Source: Brachionus sp. 'Tiscar'
Lineage: Eukaryota; Rotifera; Eurotatoria; Ploima; Brachionidae
Assembly: GCA_006352455.1 (NCBI GenBank)
Contig: VANL01000013.1
Coordinates: 62,001 to 126,000, forward strand
Direction of reading: 5' to 3'
Length of the DNA stretch: 64,000 nt
The translations under genes were made by a program, and so were the position numbers. The notes beneath the pieces were generated by a model. The model was not told where the DNA came from, did not search any database, and saw nothing but the letters and a program-made list of their open reading frames with translations. Shown one piece after another: positions 14,001 to 26,600 of the stretch; position 1 is the first letter of the stretch, and each line of letters begins with the position of its first letter.

Positions 14001-15262
14001 CATTAAATCCATCATCATTTATATCTCCAAGCTTAGCAATGGCACTGCCAAAGCGTGACCTTCGTTTAAAACCATACAAAGTATTATTTTTAAAAACAAA
14101 ACCGTTTGATTTCTTGTCACGAACGAAAATATCCACTCGTCCGATATCATAATTTTCTGTATCTTTTTTAAACATAGGAGAACCGATGACTATATCGGAA
14201 GCTAAATCGTTATTCAAATCAAATGCAATCAACGAAGCACCGAAATAGGCTCCAATCTTTGCACATTTAATAAAAATAAACAATAAGTTAATAATTGCTA
14301 TTTCATTTTCATCAAAAAAATGTTTTACCTGTTCTCCGTCAATTTTTTTTAAAAGGCGAAAATTTGAGCTAAAAATTTCTACATAACCCTTACAATTGTT
14401 TGCTCTTGGTGAGCTCACTACAATGTCCTCATAAATGTCATTATCAAAATGAGCTATATCCATAGCATATCCACGATAACTGTCATCATTTTTTCCTTCT
14501 CCACTTCTTGTCGGATATTTATGTCTAATTTCTTTATTGTATATATTTATTGAAAAAACCATGCCTTGCCAGTACCAAGCACCAGGCCCAGTAATGAACA
14601 AAGATGAGTCATTTTTCGAAATGGCTGCTGAGAATCCAGCTTGACAATAGCCTTGTCTATGATGGCCCCATAATGCTTAAAAAAATAAACTTTATAAAAT
14701 AATTAGAATATAAATTGAAAACCTTACAATTTCTGCAAGGAGAATGTTCTTCAAATTTTCTCATTTTATCACGAAGAGTGAAACAAGTCCCAGTTGGCTC
14801 GTATCTGAACTCGTCTTGTCCCAGCATTCGAGTAACATATCTGTAATTAGGTGCACATGTCATTATAATGTCATCATTTACTAATAAAGTAGAGCCAAGT
14901 AGTTGATCGGTTTTATTTTCTGAATAATAAATTCCGTAATGATCTCGCACTTCGCTCCAGTCTTTTTTATCAAAAGGCAACATGAAACAGCTATTAGGCG
15001 TGTTTATTCTACATCGATAAACGGCACCCTCACGACTTTTTATCATTTCTCCATGATATCGCTCTCGTTCGGTAAGTGGTGCACCGACTAGGATCCATGA
15101 GTCGCCGTCGACTTGGTATCCTGCTACCGAGTATCCAAAATTTGTGTCTTTGGCAAAGACCGGACTGTGCAAAATTACGTTTTTAGTCTCCAAATTCAAA
15201 CAACTAACTCGAACAAATACAAACAATAGACAAACTGTGATATGAATTACTAAATTTTTCAT
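5059..15262 (-). CDS. Integrin alpha subunit (16 exons, about 1315 aa)
   Basis: Alpha chain of a heterodimeric cell-adhesion receptor for extracellular matrix, in the plasma membrane. Coding exons, 5' to 3' on the minus strand: 15262-14728, 14675-14329, 14256-14001, 13955-13858, 13802-13567, 13514-13459, 13404-13250, 12346-12153, 12101-11948, 11888-11793, 11726-11647, 11599-11221, 11168-10788, 10736-10632, 5995-5870, 5808-5059. They sum to 3948 nt with one open frame. Signal peptide at residues 1-21. FG-GAP beta-propeller to about residue 490, with Ca-binding loops such as DINDDGFND and the family motif QAGFSA...GPGAWYWQG. No I domain is inserted. Leg domains contain IRDKLSPI and CDIGNPM. A dibasic KKVKR (880-884) may be a cleavage site. 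TM is about 1043-1065, then the membrane-proximal CGFFRR. The tail is about 249 residues, far longer than the usual few tens. Intron 14 (5996-10631) contains a GPCR gene on the other strand; intron 7 (12347-13249) is about 900 nt. Orthology to a specific vertebrate alpha chain was not resolved. Confidence 0.95.
8288..9785 (+). CDS. Histamine H3/H4-like aminergic GPCR (two exons, 483 aa)
   Basis: Rhodopsin-family seven-helix receptor, probably for histamine or a related amine and, by analogy with H3/H4, Gi/o-coupled. Exon 1 is 8288-9487 and exon 2 is 9534-9785; the 46-nt intron falls in TM6, between Trp400 of FVFCW and Ala401 of APYTF. Visible landmarks: N70 (1.50), D98 (2.50), the amine-binding D132 in LVLDYVV (3.32), DRY at 149-151, likely disulfide C125-C205, and E223 in CVEFFAP, which aligns with the Glu5.46 that binds histamine in H3/H4. 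TM7 carries NPILY. The third intracellular loop is long (about 140 residues) and Ser/Lys/Asn-rich. The segment from DRY to TM5, including YAPAIVFWE and LNLAVYLNIRKRSR, resembles vertebrate H3 more than muscarinic receptors, which are the next best guess. The gene lies wholly inside intron 14 of the integrin gene, on the opposite strand. Confidence 0.88.
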
Positions 15263-18200
15263 TATCGCTTTTTATTCAAAAATTCTATCCGGCTATTTTT
15301 TCAAGTCGATTTTCAATTAAAAAAACTCATTTTTTTTAAGAATAAATCTTAAGACATAAAAAACAAATTAAATTTACTTAAGAGACTAGGTCAAATATTC
15401 AAGAGATTTCCTTAAATTAATTTGCTGTGCAAATGCAAAAATTTTAAGTCTGACAGCAACACCAGTTCAGCAAAACAAAATGCTGGCGTGTATTCAGCAA
15501 AGTCTACCTTAATTTTTTTCTCTAGAGCCTAAAAAACGCTGATATAAAATAATGCCCAGTCGGATCCATATTCTAATTATATCTAATTGCAATCTACTTA
15601 CATTCAAGTCTATTGATCTATATTTTGTTGTTTTCTTTTTTTTTCTGTTATGATTAATAGATATACAAGATAAATAGTACTCTAGCCAAATTTTAAAATA
15701 TTCTGAGATATATTATTCTAATCTGTTGTTTATCTATCAAACACGTATAAAATGGTTTAGGCAAGCGAGCCGATTCTCTTTAAAATTGAAATTAATCAAA
15801 TTTTTGCTCTTTAATGTGAAAATCTAAAATGTTAAGAAGTAATAGTCTGGTAATAAAAATAATAAAGCAATTTAACGAATATTCGGAATAATGATACGGT
15901 ATAGAATTTTTTTATCGAGCAAAAATTTTTGTTTACTCAAGCAGGCTGTTTTAAAAATTAATTTTTATTTTTGCCTAATTAAATCAATTTTCAGCTGTTA
16001 AATATTGATTTATGAGAGATTAGATATTTAAATAGAGAAAAAGTGACCTGTGGTTTAAAAGCAAATGCTTTGCTTTTACTTTTTTTTTTTGACATTTTAG
16101 TTCATTCTCATAGAAAATATGTTCTACCGCGTAAAAAGAAAGTATTTTTTACTTTAATAAAAATAAGCTAGAAAATTAATAAAATTGTTCAAGTTTTTAA
16201 GTCACTCGATTTCAAGACACTTGTTTTTCAAGACTTAACCTTCAAATTTTGTGTTCCATAATATTTATTCAAAATTTAAAAATAAATACAAAATTATTTT
16301 CCTATCGAAAAAAAAACTTTTTCCAGAATTAATTTCAGATCAAAATTCTGAAAAGAAAACAATTAAATTTTTATTTGTTTATAAAATATTCTATTCATTT
16401 ATTTAAAATTATTGCTATTTGTTCTAAATATATGTTTTTAAACAAAGAAAAAAGAAAACTACAAAGAAACCGAAATTTACTTTAAAAAGTGCTCTATTTT
16501 ATTTTTTTCAATAAAAATAACATGAGATTTTGAACGACTTTAAAACAGACAAAGTCATAATCAGAATTTCGTTAAATTAATGATTTATGATAGAATTTTA
16601 AAAAATTTTTATAAAATGAAAAAAATAAATAAGATAAAATTCTAAATGTTCTTTTTTTAAATGAAAGTTGATTTATTTCGCTACCTTAAATTTTTCGACG
16701 TAGCAATGATTTAATATATAAACAAATTGGGTTCTTAGAATAAAAAAACACGTATATTTATTTTTAAATATCTTAATTATTCTCATTTAATCAACAATTC
16801 AAATTTTTCTAAACTAACATTTCTTATTCAGGCGATCATAGCTTTTAAAAAGTATAACAAATTCCTGCGACTTCTAGTGCAAAGATTATGATTGTTTTAC
16901 AACTGGCAATAAATCAATAAAAATACATGAAAGATTTCAAAGTGGTCTCATGTGGAATAATAATTTTTTCGGTCTGAATTAAATGTCTGTACCTCAATAC
17001 TTTTACTAATTTCATGCCTTTTTAAGTTCAGAATTTAGAATATCCAAATGAGAATTCATGTTAGAGATGGCTAAGTATGATAAATGATATCTTAATTAAA
17101 TATCGTACCAAAAAGTCTATGATATGATGATATCCCACCTGCTGAACTCGATTTCTTAATGGCACTTAATTCATGTAAAATAACTGCTATCGAATTCTGG
17201 GATTCTTAGTTTAAAATACTGAAAACAATCATTGAGTAAAATTGATTTTTGAAAAATAAATCATAATTTAGTTTCAAATAAAGCTTAATTAATAGGAATT
17301 AAAATAAGTTTTGCTTATTTTGAAGCCAATTTTAAGACATTAATACTTGATATAAAAAGAACAATATCTAATCAATGCTATTTGAATTAAAATATCTTCT
17401 AATTATTCGTTGTTTTGATAAAATTCAAATAAGAAGGAAATTCTATCCAAAAATTTCAAACCAAAGCTCTCATTTATCTTTGGCTTTGGCCATTTCGAAT
17501 TTATCGAAAAATCAACACTCAAAATCGATGAAATGATTGCATAAAAATAAAATCTATTTTAATCAAAATTAAATAAAAGATAAAACCAACTTTAAATAAC
17601 TAATTGATTCCAAAACAAACCAAAAATAAGACTGCAAAATGCCATATGTTCTAAAAGAACAAATTTAGAAGGAAATTTTTATCTTGATAAGAATATAAAT
17701 TTAAACAAATTCCACACTCGTCAAATAAACAAAGTCAAAAAAAAAGAAAATTAAACAGATATGATATAAACAAGAATAATTCTATGATCCAAAATGCTCG
17801 TTAGAATATCTGGACCGAATATTGTTTATGCCGTATTGATTAATTATATCTAATCCTGATTGTTTACTAGCCAAAATACCGAATATAACAAAATTTAATT
17901 AAAATTTACTTTAAACAAATTCTCACAATACTTTTCCATTTGTTATGAAAATTAATAATTTTAATATGTTTACACAAGCTCCCAATAGACCAAGATTTTG
18001 AGAAAAAAAATAATCATCCAACCTTGTCATTGTAGAAGCACTTCATTATGTACGGCAAGTTTTTTTAACCTTAACAAAGCCATAAAAAAGTTAAAATTTT
18101 ATTATATCGATTGAATAAAATTGATCTTATCGAAGGACAGGCTGATTTTCGAATTTTTATCAATCAAAAAAATATGTCTAAATCCACAAAAAAACTTTTT

Positions 18201-20650
18201 TTTTCTTTTCTTATCAAGAACATTATATGTTTCCAGCCAATTTGAAAACTATCTTAACAGTATGAATATTGATCCATTATCTGGCTTCCTTGTTGATAGA
18301 CAATCTTAAGTTTATCTGTCTTTCATCAAGCTCACTGCAGACCGGCTAAGAAAAAAAGCTTATCACTAATCTTACTTCGATCTTTAATTAGGTTTAAGTG
18401 TTTTTTTTTAATTTAAACAATTATAGCGCGTGCAAATTTGAAATTATCTTGGACTTATTCAATTTCAATAAAACAAAAATGATCTATTAAAAATTGTATT
18501 CTTTGATAGAATAAAAAAAGCTGCTCTAGATACATAGATAATGAATAAAAAGAGGTTTTTTTTATTTATTCATTTTTCGATTGATTCTGAGATATTTTAT
18601 TAGTTTGCTTGAGATCGAAAAGAAGATGAACCATGTTGCAAAAAATAATTCAATTTATATATATGGTATAAATGAGCGGAATCGAACTATCTTTAGTTAT
18701 TGTTCAATATAGTAGAAATTGTATTTTTTCTCCTTTTGGCTCTAAAAACCTAATAAATTAGAATTTTCTTAATTCTTAATTTTGCATTTAATTATTTTCT
18801 TGGTCAATTTGAGAAACTTAAGTTTCGAGCTGAAACGAAGCTTAAAATTGATAGTCCTAGAGGTAAACTAACTTAATTAAAACAACTAACCGTTTGTTAG
18901 GCTATAATTATAGATTTCGACAAGTGTAAATACTCTCACACATATTTACACATACATGAACGATTATCATTGGGCAAAAGGTTGAAATAATCGAATTTCG
19001 AGTGTTTTCTTTAAGCAGCATTTTTTGGTTTTATTAGTTTATCACAAGCTTGTTTTACTTAAAGCATTTAGTTTGTTTTTTGTGGTATTTTCAGTCCATT
19101 GAAATTTTTCAATAAGCTAAAGATCGAGCTCTGAGTCAAATAACAAAAAAATAATGTTAGCTTTAGAGAATTTCTCTTTATTAGAAGCAACCTATAATTC
19201 CAAACTCTCACATCTGTTTTTCTTAGACCTTAATACGCTTTCGATATAAAACTTAAATCCGCGGTGTGTGCTAGCGAAAACAGCTTTCAACAAAAATCAA
19301 AATCCAGTTCGCCGAAAATTTCGGCAAAGAAAATAAACTAATCAAATAAAAGAAATTAAAATATATTGTTTAACCATTTGATAATTTTTTTGTTTATTTT
19401 TTTAATTTAACAATTTTATGAAACAAAACCAATTATGAAAATAACTAGTCTTATAAACGATTTAAATTTTTAAGTATTCAATCTTAAAATTAGTTTCTAC
19501 TGAATAAAATGTAAAATTTGTTGTAATTTATTGATGCATAGTTTAAAATGGATTAAAAAAGACCAAATTAAAAAATCCTCAATGAATTGTCTCACTGAGC
19601 GCGTTGAGAACATATTTTTTGAAATTAATAAAATGATTGATATGTCTAGGGATTTAAAAAAAAACTTAAATACAAGCTGTTATCAAAGGATTAGTAATTT
19701 AATGTTCAGAGTCTTTGATATTTGTAAAATTTAATTCATGAATGAAAACATAAAATTCTAATCATCTGATTTAAAGAAATCGTTTATATTTGTTAAAGCT
19801 TGTATTCCTTGAATTTTAAAACTTTAGTTTGCTTCTAAATTAAATAAAAAAAATCATTACAAAAGCTACTAGGTAAAATTTAATTATTAAAAAAATGCAT
19901 TTATTTTAATAGATAGCAGTAGCAAAAATAATTCTAACTCTTTGTTTTTATAAGAAGTTGTAAAAATTTACAAAACCATAAAATTTGATTTTGGTAATAA
20001 AGAAAATTAAAGATTTTATCACAATATTGATGTTATTAAATTAATTTGATTTATTCATTTAATAGAATTATGAAACTAAAATCACATAAATCAACAGAGA
20101 AATTTTGATTAATAAAAAAAAAGATGCAATTTATTTTTATATATAATTCATCCAAATTATTTCACTTATTTTTAAAAAAATATTTTTTGCTTGATCTAAG
20201 TAATTTATTTTTTTGTATATTAAATATTTTTTATAAGAATCATATCCAGTTTAGTATTTTTTTTAAGAAATTTTAAAAATTGGAAAATATTGTCAAGGCT
20301 TTATTATTATTTAATTTTTTAAATTAATTTTTCTATTTAATGCAAAGAAAATTAAGAATAAAATTAATTGAAAACTTTATTATAATGCTAATATTTTTAG
20401 ATAAAAAATCTATTTTTTTCTAGCACCAGATAAAAATGATAAAAATTCTTTTTAAAAAATCATATAAAAAATGTCTAATACATTTGAAAATTAATAGAAA
20501 AAACTTTAACTGGACGGTAGAAAATAGATTTTTCTTTTTTAAAGCTACCAAGATTTATAAGAACAATTTTTTAATTTTTTCAACTTGATCGATGAGAATC
20601 GACACGAGTTGTCAAATACGAATGTTTTCTTTGTAGGAATCTAAAAAACA
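15263..20650. other. Intergenic region, no confident gene
   Basis: This stretch lies between the integrin start codon and the pericentrin-like stop codon, so it should contain the integrin promoter and 5' UTR (just above 15262) and the pericentrin-like 3' UTR (just below 20651). Open frames are short. The only one with protein-like composition is 19534-19734 on the plus strand, listed separately. No tRNA, tandem array or transposon ends were recognised. Confidence 0.45.
19534..19737 (+). CDS. Small ORF, doubtful
   Basis: An ATG-started frame of 66 codons plus stop encodes a hydrophilic, probably helical peptide containing ERVENIFFEINKMIDMSRD and two cysteines. Its amino-acid mix looks more protein-like than the other short frames in this region. 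I recognise no family, and no splice partners were identified. It could be a small gene, an isolated exon or chance. Confidence 0.2.
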
Positions 20651-23600
20651 TTAAGTTAAAATTACATAAAAATATAGATTTGTATATTTAAAATACTTGA
20701 TTCTATTAATAGCAATTATACAAATAGCTGCGGTCCTGAACCGGCTTTTGGCTTTATGAATTGTAAATCTACTTGAGTAATAAAACGATCCGTTTTTATT
20801 ATTCTCTTGAATAAGTGGGTATTTATTATTTTTTAGAGCCGGATTTGTTTCTAATTTTAAAGTGCTCATTATTTCACGTTCGGTCTCTTCATATCCACTG
20901 AGCATTATCAATAAAAATCTCTTTTGATACACTAAACTTTTACGGAAACTTTCAGCTCTTAAATATTTGATATAGAGCTTTTTAAATTTTTCTTTATCTG
21001 ACTCTAACATTGTATTTGAATTAATTTGAGCTTTTTGATTTTTATTTTTTAAAATCCAAATTTCTTCTTCCAATTTTTGAATTTTTCCTCTAAAGTCCGA
21101 TTTTTCGTTAGTTAATTTTTTTACTGAACCCAATAGTTCTCGATTTTGCTTTAACAATTTTGTCTCCAAATCAGTTCCATTCATGTTCTGACCGAATAAA
21201 TTTGACGAAGATGAAGGAGATGATACATTTTCCAGTTCATTTATAATTGAGTTAAGGTTTTGCTTAACTTCATTTGAAACATCCTTTGTTGCTGAATCAA
21301 TTTCATCTTTATGTTTAATAGCTAAAAATTCAAGAGACTGTCGAATACGTTCCAAGTTATTTCCATTATTGACAGCCTAAAAAAAATTTTTAAATTCTAA
21401 TTATTTAATTAACTTTTTTTAAATACGCCAATATTCGAGTAACGTGATTTCAATTCGCTGTATGCTTTAGCTAGTTTATCATATTTGGCTTTTTCTTGAA
21501 TCAGCAGCTGGTCTAAATTATTTGTATGTTTTTCTAATTCAAAAAACTGGTGTTCTAAAACTGCAAGCTTTTTGCTATTCAAATTTTGTTGTTTCATATA
21601 ATCATCTGGATTGCTTTTAGAGTGCCTTTTTTAATTAAAAAATATATTAATAGATTTTTTGTCTTAACTAGTTTAATTATTCTAAAAAAATTAAAATGCC
21701 ACTTGAAAATGGCGAAATTAGGTTTTTAGCAACTTAACTATAAGGAAATTCTAGCAAAAAATTCACAATACTTAAAAATTAATAAATTTTAAAAAATACA
21801 CTATCATAGCTCAAAAGTATATAGGAAATATTTATATGAAATAAATCAATATATTTTTCGATTTAAAAACGAAGGTCTTGCGTGCAATTTGAGCAAGATT
21901 TCGGGGTATGCTTTAAAAATTTTTTAGCTGTATCGAAATATTGGAATGTTTTTAAATTTTTTTTTCATTTTTTTCTTAAATTTTATTCAATTAAAATTTT
22001 TATTTTAAATTCTGTTTCTATCCTTTGAATTTAATAATTATTTCACAACTTATAACTCTATTCCTAATTTCCTTGATTTCGATCATTTGAATCTGCTTGT
22101 CTTATTTTTCTCGGTTTCAATTCTGCATTAATACTTAAAATCTTCAATGGCAAAGCAACGGATGATGAATGTCAATGGCAATGTTTGATGTGGCATGTTA
22201 AAATATTATTTTTTTTTGAATTCTAATTAATATATTTGATTTACTTACCTTATATATTCGCTTTTGTAATCATTTTCGTCTTGAATGTTATTTCTTGTTT
22301 TAGCTTCTAAAGCTTTGTTCAGTTGTTCATTTTTTGCTTTTTCTTTATCAAGTTCTTTACTAAAGAAAAATTTAATTATCATTTTTTTTCTTTTTTATCT
22401 ATAGCACTTACCACAAAGTATGAAAATTATTTGATTCAATATTCAATAGATCTTTTATTTTAATAACTTCATCATTTAAATCGTACAATTGTTCTTGCAT
22501 CATATTGGTTTTTTTTTTTTCTTGATTTAACTTCTCCATTAAATCAAATGTTTTGTTCTTTTCAATGTTAAGATTTTGTTTTAAATCATTTGCTTTAATT
22601 ATTTCAGCATCTTTGGCATATTCCATTAATTTTACTTTAAAAAAAAAATAAAAAAAATCACTTTTTGACTATTTTTAGATGACTTACGCTCTCTTTTACG
22701 TTCTCTTTCATTTTCTTGTAAACTATTTAGTTCATTCATTACTTTAGCTAATTCGACTTGCATGGATTCAATTTCTTTTAGAAGACTCTTTCTATCACTT
22801 GAATTCAAATAATCAATTGATTTCGCTTGAAAATTAATCAAATCATCAATTTTCTTTTCCAAATGAGACAAATATTTCTCATCATTGAATAAACATCCAC
22901 CGCATACATAAGATCTTAATTCTGTAAGCAAAAGATCCTTATGGTTGCTAAAAATTTCCGACATAGTTGTCAAGAACGAGCTTCTCCAATCATCCTTCAT
23001 ATTTTCAGTTGAAAATTTCCCAATCATTTCTTTTAATAGATGGACTTCTTTTATTAGTTTATCTTTTTCAGCTTGATCAGTCAATTTTTCCAAGTTTGGT
23101 GAGCCTTTTTTGTTCTTAAAATGATTCTTTAGCATCAAAATTTCACTCAATGTCAACAAAAGTACGCCTTCGTTATCAAGCTTTTCCAAAATTTCTTTTA
23201 CTTCGTCTGGTACACCATGTTCTAATCGGCTTTCATCTTTTTCTTGTTTTTCGCTTACTTTTTCAAGAATGTCTTGATCGAGTTCTTTACATAATTGAAT
23301 TTGTTCTTTTAATTTTTTAAAATTTTCGTTTGAAATTGATGCTTCGGAAATCATTTTGACCGAATCGTTGTCATCCGCATCAAAGTGTTCTTTAAGCAAT
23401 TCAATTTTTTTGTCATACTCGGCTATAGTTTCCTTTCTAACGCGTTCTATTTCTTCATTTAGCTGGCTAGCATAATCTTGTTTAAGCCTATCAATTTTTT
23501 TTTCATACTCATCCTTTAATTTATCTATTTCGCTAGTTTTATTTTGGTTCATATTTTTCAGTTCTTGTTTATGAATTAACTCTAGTTCATCTAATTTTTG

Positions 23601-26600
23601 CTCAAGTGTTTTTTTATTCTGTTCGACTATTTGCTCTATTTTTAGCTCAAGCTCACTAATTAAATTATTCAATTCATTTTGTCTACGTTTTAATTCATCA
23701 TTTTCGCTTATTAAATTTTCTATACATAAAAATAATTTAATATCAAATATTTATGAATAGATAAAACTGAATTCTAGTTTTTTGAAAGACCTTATTTTAT
23801 CGCCGTTATGGAAACAAGCGAATAATAAACTATTTATTTTTAATTTTTATAATTGATAAAACATAAATTCAGTTAAGATTCTTTTAAATTAAAATAAAAA
23901 TATATTTTACCATTTGTGATAATCAATTGTGTATTTTCTTTTTGAAAATCATTTTTAATTTTATCAGTATTTTTCATGAACTGGTCATTTTGGCTCTTCA
24001 AATCACTTATTTCTTTTGTTAATATTTCTTTTTCTAATTCAAATTCATTTTTGAGTCCTTCTAATCGACTACTATCTTCCGCCATTTCTCTCGATTCTTT
24101 CAAGTCCTCTTTAAATCTATTTATTTGATTTTCAGAGTCAAACAATTGGGTTTTTAGCTCTTTTATTTCAAAATTAAGCTTCTCGATAGTTTGTTCCTTT
24201 AAATCAAATTGATATTAAAATCAGAATACTATTAAATTTACAAGTACAGCATTTTTATGAAATTTCTAATAAGTTTTTATTCAGAGCTAGTATCAACTTA
24301 GTAGTATAGTAGTATAGTATAGTGGTTTATTGCAACGCATAAAATTCGTAAAATCTGACAACAGATTATGTACAAAATAATTTTCAAATTTTTTTTCAAA
24401 TTTTCGAAAAAGTTTTCGAAAAAGCAAAAATTGATTTTTTTATTATTACATTCAATTTTTTTAAAACAAATTATGAAAATTATTATTTAAATACTATTTA
24501 CAAAATAAATTTTATTTTCGAGCCTTTTTTGCTTTTAAGCCGTTGACTGCCTTGCCCCAAGCTTCTTTGAATGTTAAAAAAAATCTAAGTGTAACTTATG
24601 ATTTCATTTTGATCACATTATTTTACTTTTGATATTAAGCATTTGAATATTTATTAATATTTAAGAGTTTGACTGGTCAGATCACTAGGCTAGAGAATAA
24701 AATCTATTTTCTAAATAGTATTTAATAATAATTTTCATAATTTGTTTAAAAAAAATTGAATGTTATAATAAACAATCAGTTTTTCCTTTTACAAAAACTT
24801 TTTCATGAAAAAATTTTTCCATGAAAATTTTTTTTTTTTACGAGATATTTTTAGATTTTATTTCTCACTGAATTTTACAATAATTATGGATAATTTACGA
24901 TAATTATCTTTATTTTACGATAAATACCGACTTTTAGATTACCATTTTTTACTTTAAATATGGTAAAATATCGTGAATTTACCATAATTTACGTAAAATA
25001 TGCTGAATTCTAGGTATCGTAGCAGCACTGTATAAAGAGCATTTTGGAAGTATTCTCAAATTTATCATATAAATGTTTAATTTTTTTTTCAGATAATATT
25101 ATTGTTTATTTTGGGTTTATTAAAAAATACCTTCAAATCAGAATTCTCAATATTTTGTTTGATTTTGTCTTTTAAACTATCATTTTCAGAATTAATTTGT
25201 TCCAACTTATTTGTGCTATCTTCACATTTCTTCTTCATATCATTTATTTCGTTTTTCTTTAAACAAGTTATATGAATAAAATATTTTTAAAAAAAAATTA
25301 ATGATATTTACTTGTAATTCATTTTGAGCATTTAATTTGCATATTTCTGAATTCAGTGTTTCTATATTTTCATTCAATTTTTCTATTTCATGTTTAAAAT
25401 TTTCAGTTAAATTTTGAATTTCGTTTTCAAATTTTTGATTTTCTTCTAAAATTTTAGCTTTTAATTCGTCATTTATTTGTTGACTATTTTCTAATTGAGA
25501 ATTTATTTCGGTAATTTTTGCATTTAGTTCATCGATTTGTTCATTTTTCGAATCAAGTAAGCTTTGAGAAATTTCATAGCTTTCTTTCATCTTAATCTCT
25601 GTCTTGAGGTTTTCAATTTCCGATTTATAAGATTCGATTTGTTCTATATAAGACTTAATTAAATCGTTATTTTCTTTGTCTTCTAAAAATTCAAATTGTT
25701 TTATTTCAGCATCAAGACGACTCTGAAAGTCTTCTTTTAGCTCATTCAATTGCTCTTTGAGACTTTCAATTAAATTTTCTTTGTCATCAATACTAGCATT
25801 TAAATTTGAAATTGTTTCTTCATATTTTTCTATCTTGTTTTTTGCTTCTAGCTCAAAATTTTCTTTATATATTTGCAAATCAGATACTCGATTCATATAG
25901 TTGTACAATTCAGTTTGAATGTCATTTTTTTGCTGAATCAATTCTTCTTTTTCAATAGACCAATTTTCGTTCATTTCAAATTGATTATCATATTTTGCTT
26001 GAATATCTGATAATTTTTCTCTCAGATCATTGATCAAATTAGACTGATTCTTATTTGATTTCATTAATGTATCAATTTCTTCTTTGAATAAATCACTTTG
26101 CTAAAAAGAATCATTTTAAAGAAAGAATTTTTTTGAATGATAAAACTTACTGATTGATAATCATTCTTGTTCTTATTTAAATTTTCCAATTTAAATTCTA
26201 GCTCCTTTAATTTTTTATTAAGATTATCAAGTTGATCGTCTTTTTCGTTAACATGCCTCTCAAGATTTTCATTTTCCAATGAGAGCTGATTGATACGATC
26301 AAGTTTTTCTTGAATCAAATCTTCGAGCTCTTTTTTCTTAATTTAAAAAAATTCAAAATTTCTGAATGTTTTTTAATTTGAATAAAAACATGCCAAAGTT
26401 ACACAAATACATAAAGCGAAAAATACTGAATTGTTTTCATATAAAAACGAGTAATTAAAAAATAAAAAGATAATACGAATACAAGGTAAAGAATGTTTTT
26501 AAATAAAAAAAAATATAAAATTGGATTTAAAATTTCAAATGGCTAATAAATTTTGAAATTGTTCTTTTACCTAAACAATTTTATTTTTTTAGTATCCTAT

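Noticed and set aside
24299..24325. TAG/TAT microsatellite-like tract
   Set aside because: Only about 25 nt and irregular; ordinary low-complexity sequence.
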